Source of the DNA: Telmatactis stephensoni
Lineage: Eukaryota; Cnidaria; Anthozoa; Actiniaria; Isophelliidae
Reading direction: 5' to 3'
DNA: 64,000 nt
Assembly (NCBI GenBank): GCA_029948255.1
Contig: JALIZF010001768.1
Location: 186,001 to 250,000, forward strand
The notes beneath the pieces are model-generated. The model worked only from the letters and a program-made list of their open reading frames with translations, did not search any database and had not been told where the DNA came from. Position numbers and translations under genes: made by a program. Shown here piece by piece: positions 46,604 through 51,462 of this stretch (positions are counted from its first letter, which is position 1; each line of letters starts with the position of its first letter).

Positions 46604-48823
46604 AGTCAGTCAGTCAGTCAGTCAGTCAGTCAGTCAGTCAGTCAGTCAGTCAGTCAGTCAGTCAGTCAGTCAGTCAGTCAGTCAGTCAGTCAGTCAGTCA
46701 GTCAGTCAGTCAGTCAGTCAGTCAGTCAGTCAGTCAGTCAGTCAGTCAGTCAGTCAGTCAGTCAGTCAGTCAGTCAGTCAGTCAGTCAGTCAGTCAGTCA
46801 GTCAGTCAGTCAGTCAGTCAGTCAGTCAGTCAGTCAGTCAGTCAGTCAGTCAGTCAGTCAGTCAGTCAGTCAGTCAGTCAGTCAGTCAGTCAGTCAGTCA
46901 GTCAGTCAGTCAGTCAGTCAGTCAGTCAGTCAGTCAGTCAGTCAGTCAGTCAGTCAGTCAGTCAGTCAGTCAGTCAGTCAGTCAGTCAGTCAGTCAGTCA
47001 GTCAGTCAGTCAGTCAGTCAGTCAGTCAGTCAGTCAGTCAGTCAGTCAGTCAGTCAGTCAGTCAGTCAGTCAGTCAGTCAGTCAGTCAGTCAGTCAGTCA
47101 GTCAGTCAGTCAGTCAGTCAGTCAGTCAGTCAGTCAGTCAGTCAGTCAGTCAGTCAGTCAGTCAGTCAGTCAGTCAGTCAGTCAGTCAGTCAGTCAGTCA
47201 GTCAGTCAGTCAGTCAGTCAGTCAGTCAGTCAGTCAGTCAGTCAGTCAGTCAGTCAGTCAGTCAGTCAGTCAGTCAGTCAGTCAGTCAGTCAGTCAGTCA
47301 GTCAGTCAGTCAGTCAGTCAGTCAGTCAGTCAGTCAGTCAGTCAGTCAGTCAGTCAGTTTCGTTCATTCACCTATCCCATTTATACCTTGTTACTTTCAG
47401 CAATGTGCTTCCAAAGCTATTGTTGCCATGGATGGTTCCAGCATAAGCGAGAGAACAATCTCTGTAGCCTTATCGAACCCACCCACTAGAAAATCTAATC
47501 GACCAGAACTTCCCGCTCCACCCCCTCCAGGAAGGTAAGACTCAAAATGAGAAATTTGATTTTGATACAATGTCTGTATATTACCATCACTTGATCCCCC
47601 TGCCACTCTTCTTTACACGCACCTAACCCCTTAGGGCCTGTCGTAGCCAACTGGATAAAGACGGCGGTCTTGTCGAATGATAAATGCTATAGAATTTGTA
47701 GTTAGGTGATAATGTTTTCTCTGCTGTGAATGCGATTTTAAACAATCGATTATGTATTAGTCTTCTTCGTAGCTGTGTTGAGTGATGGGAGCTTGTCAAA
47801 ATTTGGAACCGAAAAAACGAAAAATTCGCAACGAGGAAAGCCTGAAACATCGTAGCCTTTGAACCAACGAATCAACACAAAACAAATCCGCAAGCAAAAT
47901 TTTGACATGCTTCCTTGGTTTAGCATTGTAACGCTACCTTTGGAAATTGGATTTATGCGTTCGTATCCACTTTCATACCGTGAAGACTGGGTACGAGCTC
48001 CTCAAATTTTGCTCTTTTTGACTATGTAAGTCTTGTGTTGCCATCAGCAAAATTTGAGGAACTCATACCCAGTCTTCACGGTATGAAAGTGGATACGAAC
48101 GTATAAATCTAATTTCCTTCGCAAGGGTAGCGTTACAATACTAAACCAAGGAACCATGTCAAAATTTGACACCAAACTTCGGGATTTTATATAGCTCGAT
48201 GTGCTCTTTTTGACTTTATAAGTCTTGTGTTGCCATCGAGCTATACAAAATCCCGAAGTTTGGTGTTAATTGGTCCAATATTGGACGTTTTAAGCCGTTC
48301 TATATGGTAGAATTTGCAAAGAAATGTATGGTTGTAGGGACATTTTGTCCCTGAAGCAGCCATTTCTTTGTAAATTCTAGCATTTTTGAACGGCTGTATC
48401 TCTTTTAATGTACATCCGATTAAAACCAAACTTCAGGATTTCATAAAGCTCGATGTGCTCTTTCTGACTATGTAAGTCTTGTGTTGCCATCAGCAAAATT
48501 TAAGGCACTCGTACCCAGTCCTCACGGTATGAAAGTGGCTAATTCATCTGCTTATCAACCTTCAATTTCATTTTTTCATTCGCTCTTCTATTTATTCATT
48601 CGCTGTTCTATTTTTCAGTCGAGGGCGCTCCAAGACCCAGATCGCTCTTGTCCCAAGAGCTTTACAGAAAAAAACACCAGCATCTACGTCAACAGGTAAA
48701 CCAGTGACGTCATCAGAAACTACCTTGACGTCATTGGAGGAAAAGGAGAAGTCCGCTGACAAAGAAGAGGCAAAGAAAGGTTTTAGTAACGACTATTTCA
48801 GTAAACTGATGCAGAAGAAGTAA
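7481..48823 (+). CDS. SART3: SART3/p110 homologue, U4/U6 snRNP recycling factor (27 exons)
   Basis: Family role: nuclear RNA-binding factor that re-anneals U4 and U6 snRNPs between splicing rounds; it also recruits the deubiquitinases USP4/USP15. Exons: 7481-7648, 9958-10084, 10155-10259, 11070-11194, 11897-11956, 12571-12614, 12724-12785, 13075-13205, 14733-14888, 15565-15669, 15735-15768, 16253-16363, 17083-17145, 17259-17317, 17549-17655, 18218-18330, 18428-18504, 19040-19183, 19252-19330, 19557-19647, 22677-22758, 23107-23190, 23399-23503, 35635-35724, 36562-36645, 47401-47534, 48619-48823. All join in phase: 2,745 nt, 914 aa (human about 963). Order: acidic N-terminus; HAT repeats (LWLEWIRDE, LWIEYCQF, LWIEYTGYL, LWQNYMRAL, YWLEYANL); a K/A/E-rich coiled segment with basic NLS-like runs (exon 18); RRM1 (KIFVSNLLF, SKGYAYIEF); RRM2 (TLFVSNLPF, PKGYGYVEY); and the C-terminal box FSNDYFSKLM that in the family binds LSm proteins. 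The start is the first ATG (TCAAAATGGCGG) and opens the acidic region. Introns are unusually large after the RRM exons. Confidence 0.95.
7911..8097 (-). mobile_element. tRNA-headed SINE, family A (copy 1)
   Basis: Read on the minus strand, it opens with GGTGGCATGGTTGGCCGAGC (box A region) and has box B GGTTCGAGTCC. A common tail follows: GATCATATGTGA, TGTTGTTCTCTACCATG, a CTCCGG stretch and CCTCCCTCGGCAAAAATCAA. The same body recurs at 52086-52293 and 61146-61350. It is not a functional tRNA: the acceptor stem does not close. It lies in SART3 intron 1. Confidence 0.8.
8742..9600 (-). pseudogene. Decayed tyrosine-recombinase element (DIRS/Crypton-like YR)
   Basis: Minus-strand fragments read in order as a tyrosine recombinase. 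First is a core-binding domain (KFVEFCHQLGRV, CPADEWTLHLF, VQHTSIKV, RAMHNEQGFKD). Then comes CFQTSEFTLP, then VHIKASKTNPFCQGCF, then the catalytic end SHNFNISAATV…HLIQSL…FQLYN. Family members carry H-x-x-R where this copy has SHNFN, so the box II arginine is lost. Stops and frame changes separate the pieces. This belongs to a different recombinase family from the protein at 37682-39352. It lies antisense in SART3 intron 1. Confidence 0.6.
9801..9938. repeat. Inverted repeat just upstream of SART3 exon 2
   Basis: GACCCATTTCATTTATTCCC (from 9804) pairs with GGGAATAAGTGAAATGGGTC, making about 25-bp arms 80 bp apart. It ends about 20 bp before the exon 2 acceptor and so overlaps the likely branch-point zone. 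Probably a small foldback insertion. Confidence 0.55.
10463..10930. mobile_element. TTAA-flanked MITE (piggyBac-type), copy 1
   Basis: Long arms of about 160 bp pair across a short centre. The outer ends are AGTCCCTATCACCCCTAGCC and its complement, and each is abutted by TTAA. The inner motif AAATGCAAATGAGATGACGT is shared with the copy at 16485-16980. The TTAA target is the hallmark of the piggyBac superfamily. No coding capacity. It lies in SART3 intron 3. Confidence 0.75.
12001..12232 (-). mobile_element. tRNA-headed SINE, family B
   Basis: The minus strand starts GGAGCAAGGATGGCACAGTT (box A region), then box B AGTTCAATCCCC. Its tail contains ACTTCTTTCCTTTCCGATG and GAGCACTGATGGAGAGAG. 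The tail recurs at about 14184-14310, which supports a dispersed family. It lies in SART3 intron 5. Confidence 0.65.
13226..13375. mobile_element. MITE, family 'AAGGGTT', copy 2
   Basis: The ends AAGGGTTTCCTGTGAAAA and TTTTCACATGGAACCCTT form imperfect inverted repeats. The inner arms AAGTGACTTTTTGATG / CATCAAAAAAGTCACTT also pair. It shares its centre with 1064-1211 and starts 21 bp after the donor of SART3 exon 8. Confidence 0.65.
14184..14310 (+). mobile_element. Truncated SINE family B tail
   Basis: Shares the segment around GAGCACTGATGGGGAGAGGG, with flanking CTTCTCTCTAC, with the family B SINE at 12001-12232, but in the opposite orientation and without a clear tRNA-like head. Best read as a 5'-truncated or decayed copy. 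It lies in SART3 intron 8. Confidence 0.45.
15046..15279. mobile_element. TA-flanked MITE rich in GATCGC/GCGATC
   Basis: The ends AGCCTGGTTTCCATTTGATC and GATCATATGGAAACCAGGCT are inverted and abutted by TA (15044-15045, 15280-15281). The interior carries repeated GCGATC and ATGGAAAC motifs in both orientations, so it can fold extensively. No ORF. Confidence 0.65.
16485..16980. mobile_element. TTAA-flanked MITE (piggyBac-type), copy 2
   Basis: The outer ends AGTGCCCCTAACCCCT and its near-complement are abutted by TTAA on both sides. Inner arms (GGATAAAATCATCTCCTTTC and complement, then AAATGCAAATGAGATGACGT) match the layout of copy 1. About 100 bp of unpaired centre. It lies in SART3 intron 12. 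Confidence 0.75.
17938..18150. repeat. Tandem duplication of ~105 bp in SART3 intron 15
   Basis: Two adjacent units share TTCTTGCCAAGT, CTCTCTTGGAT and AATATCTTCCGACA, each preceded by an ATTGTNAAAAA…TATTG…AACTGTTG block. The second unit ends about 68 bp before the exon 16 acceptor at 18218. Confidence 0.6.
18719..18996. mobile_element. Foldback element in SART3 intron 17
   Basis: Arms of about 60 bp are inverted: CAGGCAGCCCAAGCTCATTA (from 18731) and its complement at about 18962-18981. Both arms also share AATACACGTAAAT / ATTTACGTGTATT. The centre is AT-rich. The right arm ends about 45 bp before the exon 18 acceptor. Confidence 0.6.
19396..19508. repeat. (TCTG)n microsatellite in SART3 intron 19
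   Basis: Runs of TCTG/GTCT with TTCG interruptions. The repeat ends about 48 bp before the acceptor at 19557, and its reading frames give only low-complexity shadow ORFs. Confidence 0.85.
19696..19973. mobile_element. hAT-like foldback MITE, copy 1
   Basis: Arms of over 100 bp begin CAAGAGACCATAATACTAAG and end with the complement. They are flanked by a direct repeat, GACATGG (19689-19695 and 19974-19980), extendable to 8 bp if the ends are trimmed. A 7-8 bp duplication fits hAT transposons. The second full copy is at 63241-63524 and a lone end lies at about 62569-62598. No transposase. Confidence 0.7.
20908..21311. mobile_element. GCGGGATTGCGG tandem-repeat element with short inverted ends
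   Basis: The interior is a degenerate array of GCGGGATTGCGGTATT units broken by TTTTCGAATTTTTCGTGC. The ends GAGGGGGTCCTAGG and CCTAGGCCCCCCTC are near-perfect inverted repeats with a shared flank CTTTAA. No coding function: the frames simply repeat IPQYR-like peptides. It lies in the 3-kb SART3 intron 20. Confidence 0.6.
21881..22010. repeat. GC-rich hairpin insertion with flanking direct repeat
   Basis: GCTGGCGGTCTGCGGTTTTG and its complement are arms of a hairpin with an extra half copy (GAGGAGAAATG / CATTTCTCCTC) between. The direct repeat CTACATGTCGAA borders both sides (about 21868 and 22011), so it looks like an insertion with a target duplication. Confidence 0.6.
22298..22519. repeat. 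Three tandem ~75-bp palindromic units
   Basis: Each unit is a near-perfect hairpin: GTCACGCAATGCTTAG at the left, CGTAACGTTACTT near the centre and CTAAGCATTGCGTGAC at the right. Units are joined by GA(C/T)CCAGAC(A/G)TCCT(C/T)TGG(G/A)T. Loop sequences differ between units while the arms are conserved. It lies about 160 bp upstream of the RRM1 exon of SART3. Confidence 0.75.
22766..23005. repeat. CT-rich polypyrimidine tract downstream of the RRM1a exon
   Basis: Some 240 bp of nearly pure (CCCTCC)n/(CCTT)n on the sense strand, starting 8 bp after the donor of the exon at 22677-22758. The long Pro/Ser/Leu and Gly/Arg/Glu frames across it are artefacts of the repeat. Confidence 0.85.
23680..23935. 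repeat. Three tandem ~77-bp units in SART3 intron 23
   Basis: Units share CCTCTGCATAAAGGTCTG, TATTCTTTTATGCCTTTA and AAATGGACAACCTCTA with a few substitutions. No coding signal. Just beyond it the intron is plain AT-rich sequence up to about 25300. Confidence 0.7.
25312..25450. mobile_element. TA-flanked MITE, family 'GAGTCGTTTTCG', copy 1
   Basis: The ends GAGTGGTTTTCGTATGAATG and CGTATGAAAACGACTC-type complement are inverted and abutted by TA. The interior has GATACGATAC/GATACGGTAC motifs. The second copy is at 34137-34281 in the same intron. Confidence 0.7.
25860..26180 (-). pseudogene. Decayed non-LTR retrotransposon reverse transcriptase fragment
   Basis: The minus strand reads WLSGLLNERHQRVVVNHL, then GVPQGILLGPVLLTI with one frame change, then KYADDIV (about 25912-25893). 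This is the order WxxxFLxxRxQxV, GVPQGxxLGPxLF, YADD typical of LINE reverse transcriptases. Stops interrupt the frame and no endonuclease or 3' tail is seen. A short inactive relic in the 12.1-kb SART3 intron. Confidence 0.65.
26480..27345. repeat. Repeat block with internal direct and inverted copies
   Basis: Segments around TAGTTTGCCCCCTCGATTGC and TAGTTTACCCCCTCGATTTG recur about 245 bp apart in direct orientation. The stretch around ACTGTGGTGGTTTCAGAGGT (from 26739) recurs inverted at about 27300-27340 (ACCTCCGAAACCACCACAG). The structure suggests a decayed foldback element; no coding content is recognised. Confidence 0.5.
28316..28500. repeat. ~105-bp tandem duplication
   Basis: Two units share ATGTTCTAGGTTTTCTCTGT, CTTTTAACTAAGTTTCAAAC and GGAGGTAATTAA…GAACATTTATTT. 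Non-coding, in SART3 intron 23. Confidence 0.65.
29455..29995. repeat. ~260-bp tandem duplication
   Basis: Two consecutive units share TTTCTTTGTTCGTCAA, TGACGTCACCGCGTTGACAC, GAATTAGAGAAGAGAGGGCA and TCAGATGAGAAGATATGTAT, with small indels that shift any reading frame. No recognisable protein, so I treat it as a repeat. Upstream at about 29130-29160 is a short (TTGAAC)n run. Confidence 0.65.
30412..30671. mobile_element. TA-type foldback MITE
   Basis: The ends TATAGACGACTTTCAAAAAT and the complementary GAAAGTCGTCTATA are followed inward by ATGGCGGCC/GCCCGCCAT and by ACGAGGCC/GGCCTCGT. No ORF. It lies in SART3 intron 23. Confidence 0.65.
31262..32228 (-). pseudogene. Class A GPCR, frameshifted and lacking TM1 (nested, antisense)
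   Basis: A rhodopsin-family receptor on the minus strand inside a SART3 intron. Visible in order: end of TM1 (LVIYPVYKYKKMRKN), TM2 with NMAISDILLA, the TM3 cysteine (GRMTCKLMNF), an ERY box (FMTFERYRGV, the DRY position), TM4 (CWIIPSILYAVEF), an ECL2 cysteine (YCIVTK), TM5, and TM6 starting MVLYSLCSVYF. Near 31565 the frame changes by one base and TM6 continues as LLSTPYHVFVFF. TM7 reads NSALSPCIYFIF, a variant of NPxxY. No ATG or TM1 start precedes it; an in-frame TGA sits just before a possible CAG acceptor at about 32216, so TM1 could lie on another exon. Ligand class is unknown; the TM6/TM7 style resembles peptide receptors. A single-base assembly error could explain the frameshift. Confidence 0.7.
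32400..32702 (+). CDS. Candidate small secreted protein / propeptide-like ORF
   Basis: An ATG-initiated frame of 100 codons. It begins with a convincing signal peptide (MFSCLQIVPAVLLVVLVFIS) and then shows a closely spaced pair of dibasic sites (ADKRVRRSM), as in processed prohormones. A possible splice donor (ATCA/GTAAGA, exon end 32632) would cut it after YPQFQTI, so this may be a first exon. It is not recognised as a known family and has no cysteine knot. It lies about 180 bp from the truncated GPCR, divergently transcribed, inside the SART3 intron. The secreted call rests on the hydrophobic N-terminus only. Confidence 0.4.
   Translation: MFSCLQIVPAVLLVVLVFISSPSFETSFPVFSLEDQRADKRVRRSMLSSEIVFFRGQSSYVADYREEYPQFQTISKTDKFFRMINLLYISINLRPKTTFI
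34137..34281. mobile_element. TA-flanked MITE, family 'GAGTCGTTTTCG', copy 2
   Basis: The inverted ends GAGTCGTTTTCGTATGAGTG and complement are abutted by TA. The interior (CCGTACCGTG, CGTATCGTAT) matches the copy at 25312-25450 in inverted orientation. Confidence 0.75.
34772..34970. repeat. Nested palindromes around GCCGAGCCTTTAGGC
   Basis: CGCCTAAAGGCTCGGCAAAA pairs with its complement 100 bp on, and ATTAGATATTTTCTTGTGTA pairs with TACACAAGAAAATATCTAAT. The second arm recurs a third time at about 35130-35172. Two overlapping foldbacks or a composite MITE. Confidence 0.6.
35174..35314. mobile_element. TA-flanked 141-bp MITE, family 'GAGTGCATGCAC', copy 1
   Basis: The ends GAGTGCATGCACTTAATCCG and CGGATTAAGTGCGTGCACTC are inverted and abutted by TA. 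It is nearly identical, base for base, to 55134-55274, which suggests recent movement. A diverged third copy is at 54234-54373. Confidence 0.85.
35790..35972. repeat. CT-rich polypyrimidine tract downstream of the RRM2a exon
   Basis: About 180 bp of (CCTCCCTC)n with CATCTGC/GGCC interruptions, starting about 65 bp after the donor of the exon at 35635-35724. It parallels the tract behind the RRM1a exon. Confidence 0.8.
37030..37290. repeat. Tandem GGAACGATTGTTCC palindrome array
   Basis: Seven or more copies of the dyad GGAAC-NNNN-GTTCC (mostly GGAACGATTGTTCC), spaced about 30 bp apart by TTTTTAATGTGGATA-like linkers. It sits between the SART3 RRM2b exon and the recombinase ORF. Regularly spaced dyads upstream of a recombinase could be protein-binding sites; that is inference. 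Confidence 0.75.
37395..37585. repeat. Array of ACATGTTTAAACATGCC dyads upstream of the recombinase ORF
   Basis: At least nine copies of a ~20-bp unit (GAACATGTTTAAACATGCCC) with the symmetric core ACATGTTTAAACATG. The array ends about 95 bp before the recombinase start codon at 37682. Candidate promoter, operator or recombinase-binding region of the element. Confidence 0.75.
37682..39352 (+). CDS. Tyrosine recombinase with C2H2 finger and C-terminal Myb domain
   Basis: Single-exon protein of 556 aa. Residues 37-62 form a C2H2-like finger (C37, C42, H57, H62). About 105-215 looks like a core-binding domain. The catalytic part shows R303 (KVKGSRPLTYQYL), H398-x-x-R401 (IHPTRYRQIV), H428 (KHSSVVAKV) and Y437 (VHYQKR), the R…HxxR…H…Y order of tyrosine recombinases. 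Residues 504-553 are a Myb/telobox-like domain (FTPEEDESL, YGFGQWAAIL, GRTTNSLLNRAARKF). The start is the first in-frame ATG. The stop TAA overlaps an AATAAA that could serve as poly(A) signal. It lies in the sense orientation of SART3, inside its intron, convergent with the SF3 helicase gene. Intact, with no stops. The expected role is DNA strand exchange for a mobile element; comparable domains occur in Crypton and DIRS elements, but I cannot assign a family. Confidence 0.75.
   Translation: MSKQRKSDIDWSKQDGASPKPKRLHLEEDENDGLFHCPVEKCAHEEGFSSQRGCRKHVKNKHAWLYYFDSEPSTSKQAELKQQDVEKREQCLTKYVASFDIKTTIGTQFEKWLTGSGGGCKSQRQAQQIVRRSFKYLKFCCEDGDEEEDLSWDLVDYSLSSPNFLFKFVDAMQTDWGLGHSGRIAYLDSISDLIDFRKVLGVASETVLRNLTSTEVYLKRARKTVSKMRRLQWTSDLDIETLETKGHWATLDELLHVVTHHLPRYDTVTKVCKEKPQKATPSDLSFATKFVAVYLFIKVKGSRPLTYQYLTVDMVNAAKDNGGFIDQKKFKTTARFGFDSLFLSHASMQVLDSYIVHIRPLLKPTCEYVLVTQKGQQHTRIGQLMSKMVFEATGKFIHPTRYRQIVETASHQQLTSSEQESITEDQKHSSVVAKVHYQKRRSRDVATKAHECLKKLHGTKGSQLEGEVSSRLSSSDSPNTSPDSREPASNVDTATNCTSGKRKMLLFTPEEDESLKDGIKRYGFGQWAAILRDPRYKFQRGRTTNSLLNRAARKFK
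39468..39704 (-). other. Lys/Arg-rich open frame just past the helicase stop
   Basis: Directly after the helicase stop, in a different frame, 78 codons read as nearly pure K/R followed by SFSFTKQLSKEKHLKK and TPRRDQLCG. The run comes from a CTT/TCC-rich repeat on the plus strand. It could be a strongly basic C-terminal tail reached by alternative splicing or a frameshift, or only repeat-borne noise. Confidence 0.25.
39715..42717 (-). CDS. Four-exon superfamily 3 (SF3) helicase-like gene
   Basis: Exons: 42717-42376, 42295-40711, 40595-40402, 40305-39715. All have AG/GT borders and phases that match; total 2,712 nt, 903 aa. The central domain has Walker A GPSNSGKT (about 450-457), Walker B LINLDEAS (about 492-499), a motif C-like IFITCQKDLDFG (about 535-546) and a downstream NRLNRY arginine region (about 556-561). 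That order is typical of SF3 AAA+ helicases of small DNA viruses and mobile elements. The N-terminal 110 residues and the E/D-rich C-terminal part (helical, with charged repeats such as RRHKERHERAAYKRR) are not recognised. The first ATG (MANKPCRQL) is chosen; a GTG frame seven codons upstream is ignored. It is convergent with the recombinase gene (stops about 360 bp apart), so both probably belong to one element. Intact reading frame. A viral origin is possible but not shown. Confidence 0.7.
42726..42946 (+). CDS. Small ORF divergent from the SF3 helicase
   Basis: From the ATG at 42726 the frame has 73 codons. It ends in a charged, helix-like stretch (TMHELLQLYNRLKRNERL and following, finishing AERIHNA). 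The start is 8 bp from the helicase ATG on the opposite strand, so a divergent promoter would have to lie within coding sequence. Not recognised. The ordered amphipathic C-terminus makes it better than random, and its place fits a third gene of the element. Confidence 0.35.
43290..45340. repeat. 2-kb palindromic satellite with AT-rich core
   Basis: The left arm (about 43290-44075) is a ~105-bp tandem repeat: (GGATATGACGGATATAACGG)-like 9-bp steps, then CATAAATTATCAACCACAAT, GATTGGGATTCCTGTCTA and CTTTCTTTCTTTTTAG. The right arm (about 44595-45340) is the same array in reverse complement. The core (44076-44594) is TATA/AATTAT sequence that is itself inverted around about 44330. Homology is highest near the centre, where the palindrome is almost perfect. 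Confidence 0.85.
45350..45615. repeat. Two ~120-bp tandem units, GGATATGGCGGATATCACGG
   Basis: Two nearly identical copies share CTGTCTATCAAT, GTAACGGATATGGCGGATAT, CACTCTGTATATTGCTTTC and TTAATGTTCCGAATCTT. The GGATATNNCGGATAT core and CTGTCTATC motif tie it to the neighbouring satellite. A short ATC/ATT run follows at 45836-45905. Confidence 0.75.
45906..46386. other. No gene seen; minor internal repeats
   Basis: Intron sequence with loose repeats of GCTTGAAAA/GCTAGAA (AAGCCTNGTGANTAG and similar) up to about 46110, then unique sequence, then (ATTC)n leading into the tetranucleotide array. Confidence 0.4.
46387..47358. repeat. ~970-bp (GTCA)n tetranucleotide array
   Basis: Continuous GTCA repeats, about 240 units. 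CCGT variants are confined to the first ~200 bp and the rest is pure. It ends 42 bp before the acceptor of the SART3 exon at 47401. No reading function. Confidence 0.95.
47965..48540. repeat. Cluster of hairpins sharing one loop sequence
   Basis: Three structures reuse the loop GACTATGTAAGTCTTGTGTT or a close variant. At 47965-48110 the arms are CGTATCCACTTTCATACCGT and complement. At 48176-48262 they are TTCGGGATTTTATATAGCTC and complement. From 48418 a half copy mixes one arm of each. Between them, 48285-48395 is another hairpin (AGCCGTTCTATATGGTAGAA against TTCTAGCATTTTTGAACGGC). Last intron of SART3. Confidence 0.65.
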
Positions 48824-49570
48824 TCACTAAAAATATTTGATAATTGCTTTTTAAAAAAACAGTTCATGTTCAGGACTCTGGTTTGCATCAGAGATAGTCG
48901 TCGTTACTGATACAGACAGCAGCTCTTCTGGGCTTCCTGTGGCGGATGTATTCTAAAGCGGTACCACGGTACCATTCTACGGGTAACCCACCTGCCACAA
49001 AATGTAAACTTGAATGTAAACAGAATATAAACCTGATCCAATGAACACTGTCATCCCTTTTGGGATATCTGTGGTAAGGCAGTACAAGCGGTCTTGTTTC
49101 GGGCTTCCTGTGGTAGAGTGGAGCCATCACAAAATCTACAACGATGTTCAAAAATATAAAAAAATATAACAAATGTTTTAGCTCCGCTTCTTGTAGAAAA
49201 CATGAGGCTCATAATGTGGGTACCAGCTTCTCCCGGTACTATAGCTGCCATGGAAATGCATTCTTGTACATATTCAACTGATTTTAAAGTACTTTATGTT
49301 GTGAAAAACAATAAGTGACAGACAGTTCTGGCCGCGTCATTTTAATCTTCCACATGAAAGATAGTCTTTGACGAGACTGTTGAGAAGCTAGCCTGCATAG
49401 TGACCCACTTTAATGGGGAGGGGGGAGTTCCTGGGCCACGTTAAGCAAGCTATTGATAGGCTTAAAAACACAGCACGAAATAAAGACATTTTATGTTCCT
49501 ACTGTTAATCTACTGTGTGTCTTTCCTCTTGCATTCGGAATTGCGTTTAACGGTATTTTTTCTCGTTTGA
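48824..49570. other. SART3 3' UTR/flank, no further gene seen
   Basis: After the SART3 stop, candidate poly(A) signals include an AATAAA at about 49479. The segment 48920-49130 holds two diverged copies of GGGCTTCCTGTGG. Minus-strand open frames here are short and unrecognised. Confidence 0.4.
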
Positions 49571-49574
49571 CCAA

Positions 49575-49683
49575 TTGTTATTCTCGTTTTATTTGATTTG
49601 CTTTCGTTTAGTTTTGTTGCTCCGCAGTTTTCGTCGATATGTTTTTTTCTTTGCTAAGTATAAATGTATTATGTTTATAAATG

Positions 49684-49731
<48 letters not shown>

Positions 49732-50085
49732 TTTTGTTGTTGTTGTTGTTGTTGATACGTGCTTATTTGTAAATACTCTTTGTATTAGCGGTGTGACAGA
49801 TTTCATTCGTTACTGCATTCTTATACACAGACGTACGGACCCCAACCTAATTTGCTCGTTTCTGTTTGCTTATTTGGTCGATTGTTTTTCGTTTCGTTTT
49901 GTTGTTTTGCTGTTTTCGTCGATTGTTTGTCGGTATATTTTTGTCTTATACACAGACGTACCCCAACCTAATTTGCTCGTTTCTGTTTGCTTATTTGTTT
50001 GATTTGGTTTGTTTGTTTGTTTTGTTTCGTTTTGCTGTTTTCGTTCTGCAGTTTTCGTCGATATATTTTTTCGGTGCCTAGTATA
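49575..50085. repeat. (TTA)n/(GTT)n microsatellite and ~150-bp direct repeats
   Basis: TATTATTATTATT runs at about 49684-49732, followed by (GTT)n. Around it the segment TTATACACAGACGTAC…CCCAACCTAATTTGCTCG occurs twice (about 49822 and 49948), together with TTTTCGTCGATAT repeats. Hydrophobic frames across this stretch are repeat artefacts. Confidence 0.7.
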
Positions 50086-50089
50086 CGTG

Positions 50090-51460
50090 CTTATTTGTTT
50101 TTGTTGATTTTGTTGAGTTTTTTTAGGGTTTTTAATATAATATCACCTGGGAAAGGTTAATCATTGCTCCAATCGGACAAGCTTACCAAAATCATTTCTC
50201 AATTTACAAATTCTTTACGACAAAACCGCCGTTCCCTCGGGTCTTAAAAGGGATTAGATTTCCGGTCTTTTGGTGCCCCTGCGTTTTATCCTGGATTGTA
50301 TTTTAACTTCCCGCAGTTTTGACGACAGCAAAATAGAACTTTCACATTGCGTGTCGGTTCTTGTCATGCAATTCGATTTCTTTTGCTTCATCTTGGATCA
50401 TTTTGGCCGTTCTTAGCCTTGGCGGACTGATTTCCTGAAAGGACTTTGACTGAAACCACGTTGATGAGGAATAATTTACAGGTAATTTTCTTGGTGAAAC
50501 TTGAATGGAAGATTTGTTAATTGATGAGGATTTATCGCTGTTTACGTGAAGTTAGTATAATCCCAACACTTGGACAAGTATATTATAGTAGTATACCCAG
50601 AGAAAACGTTATAAGTGAAAGTTTGGCCAGCCCAATCACCGTATCGTGTTGCTTATCCCGGGAAACGATTGCAGTCAGAGTATGCCATACAAAAACATAC
50701 ATTATAACGTAACATCTCGATTAATAATTGAAAATTAGGGATCACATAATTTACATACGGCTTACCTTGTTATAGGCATGTTTCGTTTCACCGGTTAAGA
50801 TTAATCATTCTCGTAAACCAAGAGTCGGTACTATACCTAATCGGTAAAGAATTTGGCCAACGTGACGCGATAACAGGACGTACGTGATATGAAGATATGA
50901 CATCACATTCGTTCATTGCGTGACGACGCAGCATGTGAAATGGCGTCCTGAACATGGCATCCTCATGGTGTCGTTAACGGGGCGGGGATTTTAAACCAAA
51001 TTTGTGGGGCGACCTGCACTTCTCGGAAGATTTCATCCAATTGGCGGGCCATCCAATAATCTAAACAAAAGAAACTTTTGAAAACGGCAATGACAACAAT
51101 AGATTCTTTTGTTTTATCAAACCAATTAGATGACATCTTACGAGGAGGTATAGATTGCCTGAAATAATTCGTCGGCGCGCGCGACGTCTTTTACGTCGAG
51201 TCGCGTTTGCTGAAAAATCTAAGTAATATGCATGTAATCACCGTCTTGATGACATAACTTGCTTCTTTGTGTAATAGCGCATTTCGATATGTGGGATCAC
51301 CCGAGTGATAGCGGGCATGCGCAGTGTGGCCAGAGTCGAGACTCGGGGGGAAATGTGAAAGTGATCATTCTTTACCTCGAAGCCTCGTTTTGAATTTTTT
51401 TTTGTGTGTAATTACTCTTCACTAGTTACGTAAATATTTTCGTTTTCTGTAGATGACTCT
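50090..51460. other. Intergenic, no gene seen
   Basis: Sequence between the 3' flank of SART3 and the secreted-protein gene. I see no exon-like frame, RNA gene or clear repeat. It presumably includes upstream promoter sequence for the gene starting at 51768. Confidence 0.35.
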
Positions 51461-51462
51461 TA

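Noticed and set aside
49575..50081. Hydrophobic frames resembling membrane proteins
   Set aside because: They depend on (TTA)n and (GTT)n runs and a direct duplication; no start context or splice support.
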